Below are positions 46,509 through 55,541 of a stretch of 64,000 nucleotides of DNA, one piece after another. The stretch comes from a marine gamma proteobacterium HTCC2148 (lineage in GTDB: Bacteria > Pseudomonadota > Gammaproteobacteria > Pseudomonadales > Halieaceae). A program made the position numbers and the translations under genes. The stretch lies in the NCBI GenBank assembly GCA_000156295.1, contig DS999225.1, forward strand, positions 254,852-318,851, given 5' to 3'. Each line of letters starts with the position of its first letter. The first letter of the stretch is position 1. The notes below the pieces were generated by a model, which made no database searches, was not told the DNA's origin, and saw only the letters and a program-made list of their open reading frames with translations.

Positions 46509-48794
46509 TCAGAAGCTGTATTTAAGGTCGAAACCCCAGGTCCGAGGCTCACCCCACAGTACTGCTCTGGATGCATGAGGTAGGTTGCCGATGGTGAAAT
46601 TGACGTATTCTTCGTCAAGCGCATTTTTGACCCATGCTGACAATGCCAGTTCTCCCACAGGCAGAGCGACCCCCGATAAACTGAGCCTTCCATTGAGTAA
46701 GCTGTATGCATCGATGGCGAGCAACGTGTTGCTGGTGTTGCGCTCATCAACGAAGTTGGCGTTGAGGTTAGCGCTCCAGTTGCCGTAGCTCACCCTGGGT
46801 AATTGATAATCAAGGTTGACGCTGGCACTGTTGCGAGGTGCGTTGTCAAAGCCAAAAGAGCGAGGGTCACCAGTGAAAGGGTCGTTGACGTCTTCAATTT
46901 CACTGTGCAGATAGGCGTAGTTGACGCGCAATAGCATGTTTTGGCCGAGAAAGCTGACGGCTTCCAGTTCGATACCCGATAGCTTTGCGGAGCCTGTATT
47001 GAACACCCGGGTATCGGAAATACTGTTCGGTAGCAAGAAGTTCAGTTGCATGTCTTTAACATCGGAATAGAAAATTGCGGCGTTCAGTCGCAGCGCTCGC
47101 TGCAGCCATTCTGCTTTTAGTCCGAGCTCCAGCGTGCGATTCTTTTCTTCATCGAAACCCTGCGAAAAATAGTCAGGATCGGGATCGCGGGTATTAAACC
47201 CACCGCTTTTATAAGCTTCAGCGAGCTTGCCATAGAGACGAGTGTCCTCGGCCAGGTCATGCTCAATCATGAAACTGAAAGAGTTGTCGCTGAAATTCTT
47301 GGCAGCAGTCGCTTTAAAATCAATGCTTTCAAATGGGCCGATGATGTTGGAACCATAATCCACGAAATTGTCTTGTTGAAATAAACGATTCACTTTTCGT
47401 TCATCTCGCGAGTGGCGCCAACCTAGGGTGACTTTCCAGGCATCCCGGGGGCTCCAGCCAAAGTGTCCGTAGGCTGCGATTGCTGTGTTATCAATGACGT
47501 TGTTTTCGGCGCGAATATTGACGGCTCGCGCCGAGTCTCCTGTCTCTATCAACGGGAAACTGAATATGTGATGCATGGGGAACCAGTTTTCTCTGGCCTC
47601 TTCGCTAAAATAGTAAAGCCCGGCAACCAGGTCAAAATTGCGCCAATCGGCAATTAACTGCAGTTCCTGAGAGAATTGATCCTGGTCGAGTTGGGTGCGC
47701 ACCGTCTCGTAATCCAGGGGAGCGGCACTGTTTTCACCCAGGCTAATGCCGGAAAAATCGACCCGATATTCGGCGCTGGCACCACTGGAAAAGTCGATAT
47801 AGCTCAAGTCTTCCATTTCACGATAGGCACTAATCGACTTGAGAGTCCATGACTGTGCTGTCCACGCCAGGGTCAGGGCGTGGCCTTCGATGACAGTATC
47901 AGTGGGTAACAGTGGGGCATTGGTCGCAAGCCTTTCAAACAAGCGCTCCCCATACGGGACGAAGCGCTGGGAACTGATGATTGCGGCGTCCACCGGCGTT
48001 CCGGCAGGAATGCCGGGGCTGACTGCCTGGGGCGTGTAGTTGTAACTTTCGATACGCGATTTGTCCCAACTGTAATTCAGGCTGAGGGTTTCAGTCGTGA
48101 GCCAGCGCCAGTCAATGCGGTAGCCCTCGGACTTGATGTCGCCGTAATTACCTCCGGGGCCGTCGTTGCTCACGAAACCATCTTCTCGCTTGCCCAGTGC
48201 TGCTATTTTTACCGCATGTCGGGCATTAAGCGGTAGATTGAGACTGGAGCGCAAAAGCAGGCGGTTACGCTTGCCTGTGCCAATAACCTGGGCGAATGCA
48301 ATTTTCTCGGGGTTGGGTCGTTCTGTGACGAGGTTTAATGCGCCACCAGTGGTGTTTCGTCCGTAAAGCGTGCCCTGAGGGCCTCGCAATACCTCCACGC
48401 GTTCGAGATCAGCCACATCGGCAGCAAGCCCCGTAGAGCGAGCGAGGTAAACGCCATCAAGGTAAACGCCTACTGCGGGGTCTTGAGTGATTTGTACATC
48501 CGTTATTCCAATGCCCCGAATAAATAAACGCAGTGTCTGGTTACTGGAGGGAAATTGGTCTATGACGAAGTTGGGCACCTGGGCACGAATGTCACCGACA
48601 TTGGTAATACCTAAAGTCTCCAGTTCGTCGGCCTGAAACGCGACAAGGGAAATCGGGGTTTGCTGGGCCGATTGCTCTACTTTTTGGGCTGTAACTACGA
48701 CTTCTTCCAAGGCACGCTGAGCCATTGCTGCACTCGCTGCCAGGCATAGTGTGCATAGACCTACGGTGATTGTTTGGCGGGTGAATCGCTTCAT
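46509..48794 (-). CDS. TonB-dependent outer-membrane receptor
   Basis: A 761-residue receptor with signal peptide (about 1-25), TonB box LEEVVVTAQK (about 29-38), plug domain (VEVLRGPQGTLYGRNTTGGALN, about 132-153) and a barrel ending in WGFDLKYSF. The plug resembles the broad receptor group of marine and sphingomonad-type heterotrophs that import organic compounds. Upstream of and probably co-transcribed with the DUF3604 gene; ligand unknown. Confidence 0.94.
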   Translation of the reverse strand: MKRFTRQTITVGLCTLCLAASAAMAQRALEEVVVTAQKVEQSAQQTPISLVAFQADELETLGITNVGDIRAQVPNFVIDQFPSSNQTLRLFIRGIGITDVQITQDPAVGVYLDGVYLARSTGLAADVADLERVEVLRGPQGTLYGRNTTGGALNLVTERPNPEKIAFAQVIGTGKRNRLLLRSSLNLPLNARHAVKIAALGKREDGFVSNDGPGGNYGDIKSEGYRIDWRWLTTETLSLNYSWDKSRIESYNYTPQAVSPGIPAGTPVDAAIISSQRFVPYGERLFERLATNAPLLPTDTVIEGHALTLAWTAQSWTLKSISAYREMEDLSYIDFSSGASAEYRVDFSGISLGENSAAPLDYETVRTQLDQDQFSQELQLIADWRNFDLVAGLYYFSEEARENWFPMHHIFSFPLIETGDSARAVNIRAENNVIDNTAIAAYGHFGWSPRDAWKVTLGWRHSRDERKVNRLFQQDNFVDYGSNIIGPFESIDFKATAAKNFSDNSFSFMIEHDLAEDTRLYGKLAEAYKSGGFNTRDPDPDYFSQGFDEEKNRTLELGLKAEWLQRALRLNAAIFYSDVKDMQLNFLLPNSISDTRVFNTGSAKLSGIELEAVSFLGQNMLLRVNYAYLHSEIEDVNDPFTGDPRSFGFDNAPRNSASVNLDYQLPRVSYGNWSANLNANFVDERNTSNTLLAIDAYSLLNGRLSLSGVALPVGELALSAWVKNALDEEYVNFTIGNLPHASRAVLWGEPRTWGFDLKYSF

Positions 48795-48914
48795 ATTTTA
48801 TTAGTTGCTGGCCGAACGGCAGGTTAACACGCCATGCCTGCCGACCAAATGTGGAGCTCTGGAAAAGCCCGGTACTGCTGTTACACTGAAGCGGATTTTT
48901 TCTGAGGTTTACTC

Positions 48915-49628
48915 ATGCCCGACACCGTCGCTATTCGTCCTGCCAGCACCGTAGTTCTTTTGCGTGATGGCCAAGAAGGGCTGGAAACTCTGCTTTTGAA
49001 GCGGAACAAGGCACTGGCCTTTGCCGGGGGTTTTTGGGTCTTTCCCGGTGGCAGTCTTGACCCTGAAGATATGGCGGCGGGCGAGGGCAACGAAGAAGCT
49101 GCCGCCCGTTTTGCGGCTGCTCGAGAGGCGATGGAAGAATGTGGTCAGCAGCCTCGCCCTGATGACATGGTGTTATTGAGCCATTGGACTACGCCAGAGG
49201 CGGAAACCAGGCGGTTTTCTACCTGGATATACGCCGCGCCATTGCATCTTGAGGAGCAGGTTGTCATCGATGGCGGCGAAATACACGACTCCCGCTGGGT
49301 GACGGTGGAGCAAGCGTTGTCCGAGCACCGCTCGGGCGAGCTGGCTATTTTGCCTCCCACCTGGATAACGCTTGTCACGCTCTGCCGATATGACACGGTG
49401 AAAGAGGCAATTGACGGGGAACGCAATACCCCTGTGCCGCAGGTGTTGCCGGTTCTGGCGCGCTTTGACGGCCAATTGGTAGCACTTTATCGCGGCGACG
49501 CTGGCTATGATTCTGCCGATCCTTCCCTTCCCGGAGCCAGGCATCGGGCATTGCTGATTGACGGGGTCTGGTCTTACTATTACCAGGATGTCGACCCGGA
49601 GTTTCAAGCCTTGATGCCATTGGACTGA
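48915..49628 (+). CDS. Nudix hydrolase, NUDT7/NUDT19-like
   Basis: A 237-residue Nudix protein. GGSLDPED followed by REAMEECG (about 75-82) is the Nudix box, stretched by an insertion as in the CoA/acyl-CoA pyrophosphatase-like subgroup. Likely hydrolyses a CoA or nucleotide-diphosphate derivative. It is divergent from the TonB receptor and seven bases before the cytochrome b gene. Confidence 0.87.
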   Translation: MPDTVAIRPASTVVLLRDGQEGLETLLLKRNKALAFAGGFWVFPGGSLDPEDMAAGEGNEEAAARFAAAREAMEECGQQPRPDDMVLLSHWTTPEAETRRFSTWIYAAPLHLEEQVVIDGGEIHDSRWVTVEQALSEHRSGELAILPPTWITLVTLCRYDTVKEAIDGERNTPVPQVLPVLARFDGQLVALYRGDAGYDSADPSLPGARHRALLIDGVWSYYYQDVDPEFQALMPLD

Positions 49629-49635
49629 ATTAAGC

Positions 49636-50292
49636 ATGGCTTCTGCTCACCCTGTCTGGGACCTAGCCACACGGCTTTTCCACTGGTCTCTAGTGGTGTG
49701 CTTCGCACTCGCCTGGTGGAGTGCTAAATTCGAACGTTATGACATACATGAGGTCACCGGCCAAGTCATGATCGTGCTTCTTGTAACACGTTTTGTTTGG
49801 GGCTTTCTGGGTAGCGTGCACAGCCGCTTTAGTGATTTCGTAGTGGGCCCTGCTTCAGTATTAGCCTACCTTCGGGGACAGCCAAGCCCCACTCCGGGAC
49901 ACAATCCACTGGGGGGTTGGTCTGTACTCGCATTACTTTGCCTGTTGCTGCTACAGGCGATCAGTGGCTTGTTTAATAGTGACGATATATTGTTTTCTGG
50001 CCCCTTATATTATGCAGCCGAGCCGCAACTGCGAGACCTGATGGGAGTGGTTCATCAGTGGACTTTCGATATCCTGTTGGGCCTGATAGCGCTGCATATA
50101 TTGACCATTATGTACTATCAGTTCAGGCTTAAAAAACAGTTGATTCAGCCCATGTTGGTCGGTGCTGCAACAGATCGGGAAGGGCACAAGGCGCCGGTGT
50201 CAGCCTTAAAGGCAGTCCTGGTCGCCATCGTGATAGCGTTGTTACTTTGGCAGGGGTTGGAGCTAGCGCCGCAACCCCAACCGCTCTGGTAG
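49636..50292 (+). CDS. Cytochrome b561-type membrane protein (Ni/Fe-hydrogenase b-subunit family)
   Basis: A 218-residue protein with about five membrane helices. HPVWDLATRLFHW (about 5-17), HEVTGQ near 38 and HQWTFDILLGLIALHI near 139-155 supply the haem-binding histidines. It should pass electrons between quinol and a periplasmic haem protein; the convergent cytochrome c' gene ends four bases away, a pairing seen in other proteobacteria. Confidence 0.9.
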   Translation: MASAHPVWDLATRLFHWSLVVCFALAWWSAKFERYDIHEVTGQVMIVLLVTRFVWGFLGSVHSRFSDFVVGPASVLAYLRGQPSPTPGHNPLGGWSVLALLCLLLLQAISGLFNSDDILFSGPLYYAAEPQLRDLMGVVHQWTFDILLGLIALHILTIMYYQFRLKKQLIQPMLVGAATDREGHKAPVSALKAVLVAIVIALLLWQGLELAPQPQPLW

Positions 50293-50296
50293 CCGA

Positions 50297-50776
50297 TCAA
50301 TAGAGGTAGTTTTTCGCCTTATATTCATCGTGGCAAGCCTTACAGGACTTGCCAGCATCGCCTACCGCTTGGGCAACTATTTTTTTGTCTCCTGAACCGG
50401 CCGCCACTTGCAGACCTGCAAGCGCTTCCCTCATATTGGTGAGCTTGACCTTGAAGTCTTCCTGGTTTTGCCAGATTTCAGGTTTGGCCCGGGTGGTGCC
50501 TTTGTCAGTGCCGGGTCCGAATGCGCGAGAGACATCCATGCTGGCCAGGGCGCCAAGCTCATTGGCAAACACCTTCAGTTTAGCGTCATCCCAGGGCATT
50601 TCGCCCTTGACCATGGCTCCAATGGGGCCGAAATTCATCGCCAGGAGAGTGAAGTAGGATTGCCGGTAGGATTGCATGGGCTCTTTATCATCAAGGTGTG
50701 CAAGGACCTGAATCGATGTGGCCAGTCCGACTGCAGCAGCGATGGACGCAAGGGTTTTTCGAGAATGAAGCTTCAT
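50297..50776 (-). CDS. Cytochrome c' / c-556 family protein
   Basis: A 159-residue periplasmic four-helix cytochrome: signal peptide (about 1-26), and a single C-terminal haem site CKACH in KSCKACHDEYK. These proteins bind NO or transfer electrons. ATG 50776 has AGGGA nine bases upstream and gives a clean signal peptide; an ATG 20 codons earlier is less likely. Convergent with the b-type cytochrome gene, divergent from the flavoprotein. Confidence 0.93.
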   Translation of the reverse strand: MKLHSRKTLASIAAAVGLATSIQVLAHLDDKEPMQSYRQSYFTLLAMNFGPIGAMVKGEMPWDDAKLKVFANELGALASMDVSRAFGPGTDKGTTRAKPEIWQNQEDFKVKLTNMREALAGLQVAAGSGDKKIVAQAVGDAGKSCKACHDEYKAKNYLY

Positions 50777-50851
50777 AGGTTGATCCCTGTTGAGTTTATT
50801 GACTTGGATTAGTGAGTGTATGCAAGCCCTGTGCACATGCGCAAGAGTCTC

Positions 50852-50903
50852 ATTGTTAAACTATCGTGTCCCTCATTGGGGCGGCGCGGCCAAATTGTTA
50901 AAC
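50852..50903. promoter_or_regulatory. Direct repeat ATTGTTAAAC x2, candidate operator
   Basis: Identical ten-base copies at 50852-50861 and 50894-50903 start 42 bases apart, about four helical turns, between the divergent cytochrome c' and KstD-like genes. A weaker TGTTAA follows at 50912. Exact spacing on one face of the DNA suggests a regulator site; no regulator is adjacent. Confidence 0.4.
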
Positions 50904-50987
50904 CTGCGCCCTGTTAAGGAGCGACCACTACTTCTGTTGTTGTCTTTGTAGGCTAACATTGCGGGTATCAATCAGCAGGGGCGAGCA

Positions 50988-52706
50988 ATGAGCGCAGAAC
51001 AGCAGTGGGACGACAGTTACGATGTAGTGGTGGTCGGTTCCGGCAACGGCGGTATGACAGCCGCCGTGTGCACTTATGAAATGGGCAGCAAAAATGTGTT
51101 GGTCATCGAAAAGTCAGACCTTTACGGAGGCACCAGCTCTATCTCCGGAGGCGGAGTGTGGATTCCCGGTAATCGTTATGCCAGGGAAGCCGGAGCGGAG
51201 GATTCCTTTGACAAGGCCAAGACATACCTGCGCCAACTGATTTCTGAGGAAGAGGTACCGGAGTACCAGTTAGATGCATTCCTGGAAAATGGTCCCAAAA
51301 TGGTGGACTTTCTCCATGAGCGAACACAAGTACGCTACGTTACTCTCGAGCATTATCCCGATTATTACACCAACCTTGAGGGCGGAATGGAGGGGCATCG
51401 TTCCATGGAGCCCGAAACCTTCGACGCCAGCGAGTTGGGCCAAGAGTGGAAGCAACTTCGCCGAACACACCAGATGATGCATCTGGCTGGAGTCATTGGA
51501 ATAACCCAGGTAGAAGCCGCCGTTATGGTTGGCCAGCAGCCCGGCTGGTGGAAGTCTATTTTCAAATTGTTCCTGGACTACATGCTGGATATTCCCTGGC
51601 GCCTCAAAAGTAAGTTTCATCGACGCCTTGCCACAGGTTGCGCCGGGGTTGCACGGTTGCGCGCATCAATGCTGGACCGTGATATGCCCCTGTGGCTCAA
51701 CACCCGAATGACTAGCCTGGTTGAAGAGGGCGGTAAGGTGATAGGTCTTGAGGTAATCCGTGACGGCAAGCCCCTGCGCATTCAGGCCCGTAAAGCCGTG
51801 GTGCTGGCGGCAGGAGGGTTTGAGCACAACCAGGAGATGCGCGAGCAGTACCTGCCCCAGCCGACTGATCACAAGTGGAGCGCTGGCACCTTCGATAATA
51901 CCGGTGATGCACACCACGAAGCGATGCGGCTAGGGGCGAAAATGCATCGCCTTGACGAGGCCTGGTGGTGCAATACCATCACCGTGCCCGGAGAAGACAT
52001 TCCCCGGCTGTCGGTCATGGAGCGATCCTACCCGGGATCGGTGATTGTTAATCCGGCAGGCAAACGTTTTAGTAACGAGTCCCAGAACTATATGGCATTT
52101 CAGCTGGAAACGTTTGCCAAGCATACCGAGGAAAGCCCCACTTACCCCACTTGGCAAATTTTCGATGCGGATTTTCGTGCTAATTATTTCGTCGGACCTT
52201 TGTTTAATAGTAAGTTCCGTCCTGACTGGCAGGTGCCCAAAAGCTTCAATTACGAGGAGGGGGGCTTTTACGCAAAAGCCGATAGCGTTGCTGAATTAGC
52301 GGTTAAAATCGACGTCGATGTCGCCGGCCTGGAAGCGACTGTGGCGAATATGAACGAGTATGCAAAGACGGGAGTGGATCCGGAGTGCAACCGTGGTGAA
52401 TCTGCATATGACCGATACTATGGCGATCCCCGGGTTACTCCAAACCCGTGCCTTGGTCCGGTTATCAAACCGCCCTTCTACGCAGTGCGCCTCGATCCGG
52501 GTGATTTTGGCACCCAGGGCGGAATGGTGATCAATGCCGACGCCCAGGTGGTTCGAGAGGATGGTTCCTTGATCGGAGGACTTTATGCCTGTGGCAATTG
52601 CAGTGCTCCCACCTTGCCCTGCTATCCTGGTCCGGGCTCTACGCTGGGGCCGTCAATGACCTTCGCTTATCAGGCCGCCAAGTCCATAACGGGTTACAAG
52701 GACTGA
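50988..52706 (+). CDS. FAD-binding dehydrogenase, 3-ketosteroid-delta1-dehydrogenase (KstD)-like
   Basis: A 572-residue flavoprotein. The FAD loop GSGNGG is at 17-22; GGTSSISGGGVWIPGN (about 48-63) and the C-terminal CYPGPGSTLGPSMTFAY (about 545-561) match KstD and related delta1/delta4 steroid dehydrogenases. It may desaturate the A-ring of a steroid or a related ketone, but the family also acts on other substrates. No other steroid genes are next to it. GGGGCGAGC precedes the ATG. Confidence 0.88.
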   Translation: MSAEQQWDDSYDVVVVGSGNGGMTAAVCTYEMGSKNVLVIEKSDLYGGTSSISGGGVWIPGNRYAREAGAEDSFDKAKTYLRQLISEEEVPEYQLDAFLENGPKMVDFLHERTQVRYVTLEHYPDYYTNLEGGMEGHRSMEPETFDASELGQEWKQLRRTHQMMHLAGVIGITQVEAAVMVGQQPGWWKSIFKLFLDYMLDIPWRLKSKFHRRLATGCAGVARLRASMLDRDMPLWLNTRMTSLVEEGGKVIGLEVIRDGKPLRIQARKAVVLAAGGFEHNQEMREQYLPQPTDHKWSAGTFDNTGDAHHEAMRLGAKMHRLDEAWWCNTITVPGEDIPRLSVMERSYPGSVIVNPAGKRFSNESQNYMAFQLETFAKHTEESPTYPTWQIFDADFRANYFVGPLFNSKFRPDWQVPKSFNYEEGGFYAKADSVAELAVKIDVDVAGLEATVANMNEYAKTGVDPECNRGESAYDRYYGDPRVTPNPCLGPVIKPPFYAVRLDPGDFGTQGGMVINADAQVVREDGSLIGGLYACGNCSAPTLPCYPGPGSTLGPSMTFAYQAAKSITGYKD

Positions 52707-52715
52707 GGAGTCCGT

Positions 52716-52755
52716 TACAGGCAAGAGGTCGCCTGCGATTTGCAGACGGCCTGTA
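52716..52755. terminator. Candidate bidirectional hairpin after the KstD-like gene
   Basis: TACAGGC (52716-52722) and GCCTGTA (52749-52755) frame an inner CTGC-GATTT-GCAG stem, between the ends of two convergent genes. No strong U-tract is present. Confidence 0.35.
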
Positions 52756-52759
52756 GTCG

Positions 52760-53020
52760 TTATCTGCGTGAGTCTTTGTAACTGTGCCAGCCGCCGTCTT
52801 CACGGTAGAGCTTGAGTTTAGTGGCGCAATCTTGCTCGGCGCTATCAGCACTTTTGGCCATGCGGCTGGCGGCGTATTCGGCCTCTTTGATGCACTGGCT
52901 CATTGCACTTTTGTTGCTCAGCAGTTTCTGTTGGTAGCTGGGGCTGCCACTCTGGCTATCCATACCAAACAGGTACCAGTAGCCTGCGCCCACCACCGCA
53001 AAGACTATGATCCAACGCAT
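52760..53020 (-). CDS. Small membrane-anchored hypothetical protein
   Basis: An 86-residue protein: N-terminal hydrophobic helix (residues 2-19), then a polar, probably helical tail with two cysteines (CIKEAEYA near 43, CATKLK near 65). I do not recognise a family. Its codon use looks ordinary, and a GGAG site stands before the start (CTCC on the plus strand at 53029). Likely anchored in the inner membrane or secreted, with a possible disulfide. Confidence 0.65.
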   Translation of the reverse strand: MRWIIVFAVVGAGYWYLFGMDSQSGSPSYQQKLLSNKSAMSQCIKEAEYAASRMAKSADSAEQDCATKLKLYREDGGWHSYKDSRR

Positions 53021-53131
53021 GACGAGTCTCCTTGGGAAAACATAAGTTCAGTCTAGCAATTGAGTATGGAGTGAGGGCGAGTTTTCTGACTGTTTCGCAA
53101 CATCGTTGCCTTTAAGTGGCAGGCGTAAGGG

Positions 53132-54049
53132 CTACGAATGTGCGTCTATGAGAGCGTTCAGCAGGGTCTGGGCAACCCTCGATGGCGGAGGGGAGTGGCG
53201 GGTAATTGCGCTGAATTGGCAGACATACTGGAAAACTTCAGGCAGTAAGCGGCGCATTCGTCCGTTTGCCTCGAATCCTTCAGCATAGTGCTCCGGCAGG
53301 TAGCCCAGATAGCGACCTGATAAAACCAGATGGGCGACAGCCTCCTGATCATGTGCGGTAGCGTGGCGTTTAAGTCCCAGCTTGTGGGTAGCCTCCATAT
53401 TGGGTGAGTGGTAGCCGATGCCTACATAACGACATTTCCTGACCTGCGCGGCATCGGTATTGTTGCTCGTGCTGTCGAACAGGGGGTGGCCGATAGCGCA
53501 GTACAGATACATCTGCTCGCTGAACAAGGGGTAGTAGTCGAGGCTGGCGGATGGTCGATGGTCAGGAATGACGCCTAGCTGAAAGCGTCCCTCCATCACG
53601 CCTTGTTCAATGGCGTTAATAGACTCAACATGAATTTCCGGAGCAACTTCAGGCGCTGCCTCATCGAACCGGCGGAAGGCTTGATGAATATGGCAGGCTG
53701 GATTGGACGCTGTTTTGTCAAAGATGGCGATTGACATGGGGCCGGTGAGTCGTTGATGCAACTCGCCGACATCGTGCTGGAACTCTTCCATGGCGGCCAT
53801 GATTTTCTTGGCGCTGTCGAATACCTGCTCTCCCTCAGTAGTCAGGGCGAAACCCGCGCGGCCCCTGCGGCATAGTACGACACCCAGCCGGGTTTCCAAG
53901 TCCTTGATATGCCTAGAAATAGTGGAACGATTGATGTTGAGTTCCAGTTCTGCGGCAGAGAAGCCGCCACAGTGAACAACAGCTTTGAAAACCCGTAGCA
54001 GACGCAGGTCATTGTCAGTCACATTTCCCAGCAGGGCTTTACCGGCCAT
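53132..54049 (-). CDS. LysR-family transcriptional regulator
   Basis: A 305-residue regulator: winged-helix domain (about 10-70, GGFSAAELELNINRSTISRHIKDLE) and a periplasmic-binding-protein-like effector domain. It is divergent from the aminotransferase gene with a 123-base shared region, so it most likely controls that gene and the following transporter in response to an amino- or keto-acid. Confidence 0.92.
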   Translation of the reverse strand: MAGKALLGNVTDNDLRLLRVFKAVVHCGGFSAAELELNINRSTISRHIKDLETRLGVVLCRRGRAGFALTTEGEQVFDSAKKIMAAMEEFQHDVGELHQRLTGPMSIAIFDKTASNPACHIHQAFRRFDEAAPEVAPEIHVESINAIEQGVMEGRFQLGVIPDHRPSASLDYYPLFSEQMYLYCAIGHPLFDSTSNNTDAAQVRKCRYVGIGYHSPNMEATHKLGLKRHATAHDQEAVAHLVLSGRYLGYLPEHYAEGFEANGRMRRLLPEVFQYVCQFSAITRHSPPPSRVAQTLLNALIDAHS

Positions 54050-54063
54050 GGTGTTACCTCGCG

Positions 54064-54090
54064 AACTATATAGTTTAATAATAGTGAAAC
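54064..54090. promoter_or_regulatory. Palindrome AACTATATAGTT, candidate LysR operator
   Basis: A perfect 12-base palindrome (54064-54075), 15 bases before the LysR start, with a nearby ATAG half-site. Located in the shared divergent promoter where an autoregulating LysR protein would bind. Confidence 0.4.
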
Positions 54091-54172
54091 TTTAGGTCGA
54101 TAGGTATTGATTTATGCAACTAAAAACAAGCGCTACAATCGGGCCCTCAGTCAACATTGTAGGTATGTCCAA

Positions 54173-55504
54173 ATGACCAGCATGCAGAATATTCAGCCTT
54201 CCCTGAGCCGTGATGAGTTGGAAGCTCACTGGATGGCTTATACAGGCAATCGTCAATTCAAAGACGATCCGCGGATGATTGTGGGTGCAGAGGGCGCCTA
54301 TTACATTGACGACAAGGGCCGTCGTATCCTGGATGGCCTCTCAGGCCTCTGGTGCTGCGGCCTGGGCCATAACCGCCAGGAAATTACCGATGCGGTTACC
54401 CAGCAGTTGCAAACCCTGGATTACTCGCCCGCTTTTCAGTTCGGACAGCCTCGCTCCTTCCAACTGGCGAACAAAATCAAATCCCTGACCCCTGATGGAC
54501 TCGACTACGTATTTTTTACCAATTCCGGGTCTGAGTCTGCAGACACCTCTTTGAAAATGGCGCGAGCCTATTGGCGTCTCAAAGGCCAACCGACCAAGAC
54601 CAAGCTGATTGGCCGCGTGAAGGGTTATCACGGCGTCAACTTTGGTGGAATTTCAGTGGGCGGTATCGGCGCAAATCGCAAAATGTTTGGTACTGCGGTA
54701 GATGCGGACCACCTCTCTCATACCATGATCAAAGAGAACGTTTACACACGCGGCATGCCAACGAATGGCTGGCACCTGGCAGACGAGTTGGTAGAGCTGA
54801 TCGCGTTACATGACGCTTCCAATATCGCGGCGGTTATCTTGGAACCGATGGCAGGCTCTGCTGGTGTTATCCCGCCTCCCGCGGGTTATCTGCAGCGACT
54901 GCGAGATATCTGTGATGCCAATGACATACTGCTTATTTTCGACGAAGTGATAACCGCGTTTGGGCGCATGGGTGCGATGACTGGCGCCGAGGCTTTTGGT
55001 GTAAAGCCGGATATTATGAATATTGCCAAGCAGTTGACCAACGGCGCCATTCCCATGGGGGCGGTAATTGCGTCCAACGAAATCTACCAGACATTTATGG
55101 CTCAGGGCGGTCCTGAGTACATGCTGGAGTTTCCACATGGCTACACCTACTCTGCTCACCCGGTGGCCTGTGCTGCGGGTCTTGCTGCCCTTGATGTGTT
55201 GGAGCAAGAGAAGCTGCCGCAGCGTGTTGCCGAACTGTCGCCTTACTTTGAAGAAGCGCTGCATCAATTGAAGGGTGGAGCTCATATTACCGATATCCGA
55301 AATTACGGTTTCGCTGGGGCACTGACGCTCGCCAGCTATCCAGGCGAGCCGGCGCGCAGGCCCTACGAAGTTGCCATGCGGATGTGGGAGAAGGGCTTTT
55401 ACGTGCGCTATGGCGCCGACACTATTCAACTGGGCTTGCCGTTCATTATCGAAAAGAATGAGATCGATAGCCTGGTCGGGGCTCTTGGAGAGTGTCTTGA
55501 ATAG
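54173..55504 (+). CDS. Class III omega-aminotransferase (beta-alanine:pyruvate type)
   Basis: A 443-residue PLP enzyme. The N-terminal LEAHWMAYTGNRQFKDDPR and LDGLSGLWCCGLGHNR match the omega-amino acid:pyruvate aminotransferase group; LIFDEVITAFGRMG binds PLP and Lys286 (NIAKQLTNG) forms the Schiff base. It likely moves an amino group from beta-alanine, taurine or a similar amine to pyruvate. ATG 54173 is chosen; the earlier ATG at 54107 adds an unconserved leader. Confidence 0.92.
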   Translation: MTSMQNIQPSLSRDELEAHWMAYTGNRQFKDDPRMIVGAEGAYYIDDKGRRILDGLSGLWCCGLGHNRQEITDAVTQQLQTLDYSPAFQFGQPRSFQLANKIKSLTPDGLDYVFFTNSGSESADTSLKMARAYWRLKGQPTKTKLIGRVKGYHGVNFGGISVGGIGANRKMFGTAVDADHLSHTMIKENVYTRGMPTNGWHLADELVELIALHDASNIAAVILEPMAGSAGVIPPPAGYLQRLRDICDANDILLIFDEVITAFGRMGAMTGAEAFGVKPDIMNIAKQLTNGAIPMGAVIASNEIYQTFMAQGGPEYMLEFPHGYTYSAHPVACAAGLAALDVLEQEKLPQRVAELSPYFEEALHQLKGGAHITDIRNYGFAGALTLASYPGEPARRPYEVAMRMWEKGFYVRYGADTIQLGLPFIIEKNEIDSLVGALGECLE

Positions 55505-55541
55505 CTGGCATGATTGGTTTTTTGCTTATTGATGATCACGC

